A stretch of 64,000 bases of DNA from positions 496,001 to 560,000 of the forward strand of contig BLAL01000218.1 in assembly GCA_015698045.1 (NCBI GenBank). Direction: 5' to 3'. This DNA comes from Rhizophagus clarus (lineage: Eukaryota; Glomeromycota; Glomeromycetes; Glomerales; Glomeraceae). Shown here piece by piece: positions 59,956 through 64,000 of the stretch (positions are counted from its first letter, which is position 1; the number at the start of each line of letters is the position of its first letter). The notes under the pieces are model-generated. The model searched no databases. It was not told where the DNA came from and was given only the letters and a program-made list of their open reading frames with translations. The translations under genes were made by a program, and so were the position numbers.

Positions 59956-61240
59956 AATAAAAAAAAATAGTAAATTGTTAATAAATAGTAAATTGTTTAA
60001 TTTAATCATTTTTTTCTTAAAAAATATAGTAGCTTTATTGGTAAAATATTTTATATATACAAAAATATACAAAAAATTATAAGAAATAAAATGGATAAAA
60101 TTGTCTAATAAATCATAAGAAAAAAACAAAAAATAAAAATAGAATCAACCAAGGAGTAATCACGTCCTAAAGATGAAGAATGTGAAAATTAAAAAAATAA
60201 AAAAATAATCATGTACCAAAGATCTAAAACATGAATCAAGAATAATTATTTCAAAGAGAAATCACGTTCCAAAAATATAAAACGCGAAAATCAAAGAGTA
60301 GTTATATTCCAAAGACCTAAAATATGATAATGTAAGTGGACAAAATTGTCCATTAGCTTAAATTATTAATAAGAAATTATAAAAAAAATGGACAGAATTG
60401 TCCACATAAACCTAAAAAAAAAATAGTACATACCAAAAAGCAGAGACAATCAAGGAGTGATCATATCCTAAAGATCAAGAATGCAAAAATTAAAATGACA
60501 ATCATGTCCCAAAGACCTAGAACATGAATCAAGAATAATAATATCAAAGAGAAATCACGCTTCAAAAATATAAAACGCGAAAATCAAAAAATAATTATAT
60601 ACCAAAGACCTAAAATATGATAATGTAAGTGGACAAAATTGTTCATTAGCTTAAATTATTAATAAGAAATTATAAAAAAATGGACAAAATTGTCCACATA
60701 AATCTAAAAAAAAAAAATAGTACATACCAAAAAGTAGAAACAATCAAGGAGTGATCATATCCTAAAGATCAAGAATGCAAAAATTAAAAAGACAACCATG
60801 TCCCAACATGAATCAAGAATAATAATATCAAAGAGAAATCACATCCCAAGATCTAGAACATAAAAATCAAAAAGTGGTTATATTCCAAAGATCTAAAACA
60901 TGACAATGCAAGTGGACATCAGAAAAAAATGGACAAAATTGTCCACATAAATCTAAAAAAAAAAAAAAATAGTAGAAACCAAAAAATAGAATCAACCAAG
61001 GAGTAATCACGTCCTAAAGATGAAAAACGCAAAATTAAAAAAATAATCATGTCCCAAAGACCTAAAACATGAATCAAGAATAATTATATCAAAGAGAAAT
61101 CACGTTCCAAAAATATAAAACGCGAAAATCAAAGAGTAGTTATATTCCAAAGATCTAAACCATGATAATGTAGGTGGACAAAATTGTCCACTAGAAAAAA
61201 TAAATTAATTTATTAACAAGAAATAAAAAAAAAAAGAAAT
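59956..61240. repeat. Satellite: four ~250-300-bp units with GTGGACAA/TTGTCCAC motifs
   Basis: CAA(C/T)CAAGGAGT(A/G)ATCA starts recur at about 60146, 60447, 60741 and 60993, so units are about 301, 294 and 252 bp (the third has a deletion). Each unit has the order CCTAAAGAT, ATGAATCAAGAATAAT, AAAGAGAAATCAC, CAAAGA(C/T)CTAAA, then GTGGACAAAATTGTCCA(C/T) and a second TGGACAAAATTGTCCACAT. The latter motif has 8-bp inverted arms around AA. No coding frame. Confidence 0.85.
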
Positions 61241-61314
61241 AAAATTGCTCACAAAAATTATAAAAATGAAGTGTATATAACAACATTAAATTGCAAAGCG
61301 TGAGTCTTTATATT

Positions 61315-61428
61315 TTATTTTTGTGGTTTTGCCTTTGATTTGGGAACAATATTAATATTTCTTTTCTCTTTTTTAGAAACAGGACATGATTTGTTTTTTG
61401 AAGTCCAAACCAAAGCACAAAGCCGTTC
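61315..61428 (-). CDS. Putative C-terminal exon, unrecognised
   Basis: After a clean pyrimidine-AG acceptor (CCCCTTTTTAG) at 61429, 37 codons read ERLCALVWTSKNKSCPVSKK, EKRNINIVPKSKAKPQK, then TAA. The Lys/Ser-rich tail looks real. An upstream piece MALDFDLNVEIARK (61544 downward) ends at a GTGTC donor but its phase does not match. Could be a relic. Confidence 0.3.
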   Translation of the reverse strand, partial: ERLCALVWTSKNKSCPVSKKEKRNINIVPKSKAKPQK

Positions 61429-61755
61429 CTAAAAAGGGGAGAAAAGGAACGTTAGTAACATTCTCAAATTAAAAACTCGTCAAAAATGACAATATAAAGA
61501 CACTTTCTTGCAATTTCAACATTCAGGTCAAAGTCCAAAGCCATTCTTAAAAAATAAGCTAAATAAAAAAAGTGGTAAATAAAATAAACCGCGTAAAAAA
61601 TCGTAATCATAAATGATCTCACGATAAACAATTTAACGGTAACACAGCAAATCACATAAATCACGTGACTGTAACTTTCGTGATGGTGCGTAAATGAAGA
61701 TTTGACACGTCTTATTATGATCATATGAATGGTGACGCACCGGCTTATTTTTGTG

Positions 61756-61764
61756 TATATATAA
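61756..61764 (+). promoter_or_regulatory. TATA box
   Basis: TATATATAA, 67 bp after the 29-bp CACGTG-type repeat at 61661-61689, pointing rightwards to the frame at 61772-61945. Confidence 0.4.
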
Positions 61765-61771
61765 GACTCTT

Positions 61772-62030
61772 TTGAAAAGCTTCTTCCTTTACAAAGATCT
61801 TGAAGAAATTTTTTCGTTGCTAAGACCAAGAACAACCATCATTTCCACTCATGATATAAATGATACTCCCTCAATCCCAAACGTCAGTTCACAAATGATA
61901 AACCTTATGTTAAAAAACATACAGGCAAGCAGTTTTTACCACAATTAAATGACAATAATAGCCCAAAATTTCTGTGTCAATACAAACTGATGATAATCAA
62001 GAAACGCGTAATCCTGACCCTCTAACTTAA
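61772..62030 (+). other. Possible short gene or relic downstream of the TATA box
   Basis: Open text FFLYKDLEEIFSLLRPRTTI, ISTHDINDTPSIPNVSSQMI, NLMLKNIQ. In a shifted frame it continues FLPQLNDNNSP and, after another shift, KISVSIQTDDNQETRNPDPLT with a stop near 62030. No in-frame ATG lies soon after the TATA box. Protein-like but broken; family unknown. Confidence 0.3.
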
Positions 62031-62684
62031 CATCATACAAAAGAGTTATCTTGACAGAAAGTGTAAGAAATCAAATCAACAAACCTCGTGCAATAAGGAT
62101 CAAACAAGCGGACATCTGAAAATAATAATGTAACTGGTAAGTGTGGGGCTTCTGCTTATATAGTATGTATGAACTGAAGTTACGCTGTCACTAGGAACGA
62201 TGGATAATACAAATGATCTGAGATCATCTTGTGTGATGATTTAACGACCTATACTGAACATGAGAAGACGGGGTTGTTTGAGTACTCGTTCCGAAACTGC
62301 GAAGAAATATAGCATGTGATGAATAGGTTTCATGCATTAAAGCCCGTTTTTTATTTGAACATTAACGAATAAAGAATTAGGAAATGTATTTGAACTAAAA
62401 AGTTATAGAAATGCTAGATTCCATTATAAAAATTGAAAATTTAAAAATTTAAATAAAGTTTGATGATAACATGATATAAGCACATTTTCTTACATTTTTA
62501 TATTGAATTTATTTAAAAAAGTAACTCTTGGTTAAAAAGAAATATACTTTTCGGAACATTAGAAAGGTTATCTTAGCGAATATTCAGGATAATATTCAGG
62601 ATAGGTTGATAAAGTTATTTTCATTAATTTTTAAAAAAAAAACAGGAACATTCATTCTTTTTTGTCTTTTTTTTTTTTTTTGTA
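62031..62684. other. Spacer with possible 5' part of the next pseudogene
   Basis: AT-rich; a weak frame at 62528-62640 (FRNIRKVILANIQDNIQDRL) precedes a poly-T acceptor at about 62683. Confidence 0.3.
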
Positions 62685-63174
62685 GAAAATCCAACAAAAG
62701 TGCCGAAGAAAACGAAAGGAAATATTTCCGCATTTATCCACTTTCTAGAAAGTATCATAGATGACTATGAAAATGGGGACATGTAAATTTGCGGATCGTT
62801 ACAAAGCAGCAAAACTAAAATCTATCTCTCGATTAGTCATCTTTCTCTATGACCTTGATCGTGATTTAGACCCAACATCCCGTATTAAGAGCGACTCAAT
62901 GATCCGAGTTCAAATTGAATTTGTAAAACGACGCAAGACGGACGACGTAAACGAAAATTACTTGTTGGCGTTAAAGAAAAAAGAAAATTTGGATCCTCAG
63001 ATTATTTCTTCTCGGAAAAAAAGAATTCAATGTTTTATAATAAAAATTATTCATTTTTATCGCTTATTTTGCATTCGATTAATTATTAAATTTATAACTA
63101 CTATTGTCATTTGGATGAAAAAAACAATTAATTTACGATATGAAAATAATAATATAATTGTTAAATCGTTATAA
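62685..63174 (+). pseudogene. Unrecognised charged protein, frameshifted
   Basis: After a poly-T/GTAG acceptor the text NPTKVPKKTKGNISAFIHFL, ESIIDDYENGD runs to a TAA at about 62777. Shifting one base, it continues TCKFADRYKAAKLKSISRLV, IFLYDLDRDLDPTSRIKSDS, MIRVQIEFVKRRKTDDVNEN and YLLALKKKENLDPQ without a stop to 63174, the last 40 codons being hydrophobic/basic. One frameshift therefore separates two good halves. No domain is recognised. Confidence 0.45.
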
Positions 63175-63410
63175 TAAAATTATTAAAAAAAAAGTCGATT
63201 CCGATTTGTTGCATCACGTGACTGGTTGTGGCGCTGCGGCCGCGCAGCCAAACCTGCCATACATTTCAGACTGCCCCATTCATTGATAAAATACTCGTAT
63301 AATTATAAATATAACGTGATATTGAATCTTTATTATAATACTAATTAATACTAAACTAATTAAGTTAATAAATTAAATACTTATAAAATGATAGAAATAA
63401 TCATAACTAT

Positions 63411-64000
63411 CTAATCATCATCAGCATTTTTAGGTTCTGGAAGATTATCAAAATCTAAAAACCTACTTGTATAAATTGCTTGGGAATTTTTTGAATACAA
63501 GATCATACCAGGTGATGTTAGACAAGTTATCTTATCATTAAATTTATCAACCTCTTCAAACTGTTTAGAGATTTCTAAATTATAATTACACAAATCTCCT
63601 AATACTTTACGTAATTCCGCTATTTTAGGACGTTTCAGAGGGTCTGTATCCCAACATTTTTCAATTAATTCAAAAATTAACCGAGGGATTTTATAATCGG
63701 AGGTTGGTCTCAATCCTTTACAAATTTCAATAGATAAGAATTCATCATGACCCATATTATGATAAGGAGGTAATCCCGTGCAAACTTCATATGCGATAAC
63801 CCCAAATCCATAAATACTACTTTCCTGAGTATATTTTTCTCCTTTTAGAACTTCGGGAGCTACGTAAGGTAATACTTCATTTATTTCTTTATTATCAATA
63901 TGAAGAGCTATATTTGCTAATTGACATAATCCCAAATCAGTAATATAAGCGTTATGGATATTATATAATAATGTATCATCATCATGATTTTCGTTAAGGC
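63411..64000 (-). CDS. TKL-type protein kinase, C-terminal part (gene continues past the right edge)
   Basis: Open from base 64000 down to the stop at 63411. The activation segment begins YITDLGLCQLA, with DLG replacing the usual DFG magnesium-binding motif. This is followed by the APE motif in LPYVAPEVLKGEKYTQ, then SSIYGFGVIAYEVCTGLPPY (helix F with Y instead of the usual D-x-W start), ICKGLRPTSDYKIPRL and CWDTDPLKRP with its conserved Arg. A 60-residue tail with QFEEVDKFNDKIT and SGMILYSKNSQAIYTSRFL-like text ends in PEPKNADDD. The catalytic HRD loop lies beyond the window. Substrate unknown. Confidence 0.92.
   Translation of the reverse strand, partial: LNENHDDDTLLYNIHNAYITDLGLCQLANIALHIDNKEINEVLPYVAPEVLKGEKYTQESSIYGFGVIAYEVCTGLPPYHNMGHDEFLSIEICKGLRPTSDYKIPRLIFELIEKCWDTDPLKRPKIAELRKVLGDLCNYNLEISKQFEEVDKFNDKITCLTSPGMILYSKNSQAIYTSRFLDFDNLPEPKNADDD

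Noticed and set aside
59956-61240. CRISPR-like array
   Set aside because: Repeat units are long, spacers are not unique, and the genome is eukaryotic; it is a satellite.

Overview
The window is eukaryotic nuclear DNA, very AT-rich, with long A/T runs, GT-AG introns of about 40-250 bp and sparse genes. Its gene content points to an arbuscular mycorrhizal fungus of the Rhizophagus type (Glomeromycotina). This rests on two TKL-type kinase genes of the expanded glomeromycotan style, a secreted Kelch receptor-like protein with a single membrane segment, many decayed transposon ORFs and very low GC. The organism call is an inference from family style, not a database match.

Layout. 0-0.6 kb holds the 5' part of a protein kinase gene (minus strand, runs off the left edge). 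0.6-12.1 kb is repeat-dominated: an unrecognised pseudogene, foldback elements, a broken MULE transposase with a second broken ORF, two further minus-strand pseudogenes and a short retroposon with an AAAT tail and a 16-bp target duplication. 14.9-15.4 kb carries an intact two-exon Hsp20 gene with a heat-shock-element-like array and a TATA box. A kinase relic lies at 16 kb. 16.4-23.4 kb appears empty. An acidic Asn/Gln-rich protein lies at 23.4-24.1 kb. A three-exon putative membrane protein lies at 28.6-29.3 kb.

30.9-34.9 kb (block A) and 43.9-45.2 plus 52.1-54.1 kb (block B) are two diverged copies of one segment. Each carries an intact small two-exon gene (97 and 99 aa). Block B is interrupted by a decayed Helitron (Rep plus Pif1-type helicase), which is itself interrupted by a 722-bp hAT-like element. 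Between the blocks lie a Kelch pseudogene, an intact six-exon Kelch gene (512 aa) and a frameshifted gene that joins a bromodomain to a PD-(D/E)XK nuclease-like domain.

54.4-55.4 kb holds coding-like fragments of an unrecognised gene. 57.0-57.9 kb is a heat shock transcription factor gene whose conserved DNA-binding-domain Trp is a TGA stop. 58.9-61.2 kb is a 5'-truncated LINE inserted into a satellite built of ~300-bp units with GTGGACAA/TTGTCCAC motifs, bracketed by two inverted copies of a 29-bp CACGTG-type sequence. 63.4-64.0 kb is the 3' part of a second kinase gene (minus strand, runs off the right edge).

Functionally, the window pairs an Hsp20 gene with an HSF gene that looks disabled, but most of the sequence is mobile-element debris at different ages. 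Exon boundaries were read by eye from splice signals and frame continuity. Precise ends of repeats and pseudogenes are approximate.
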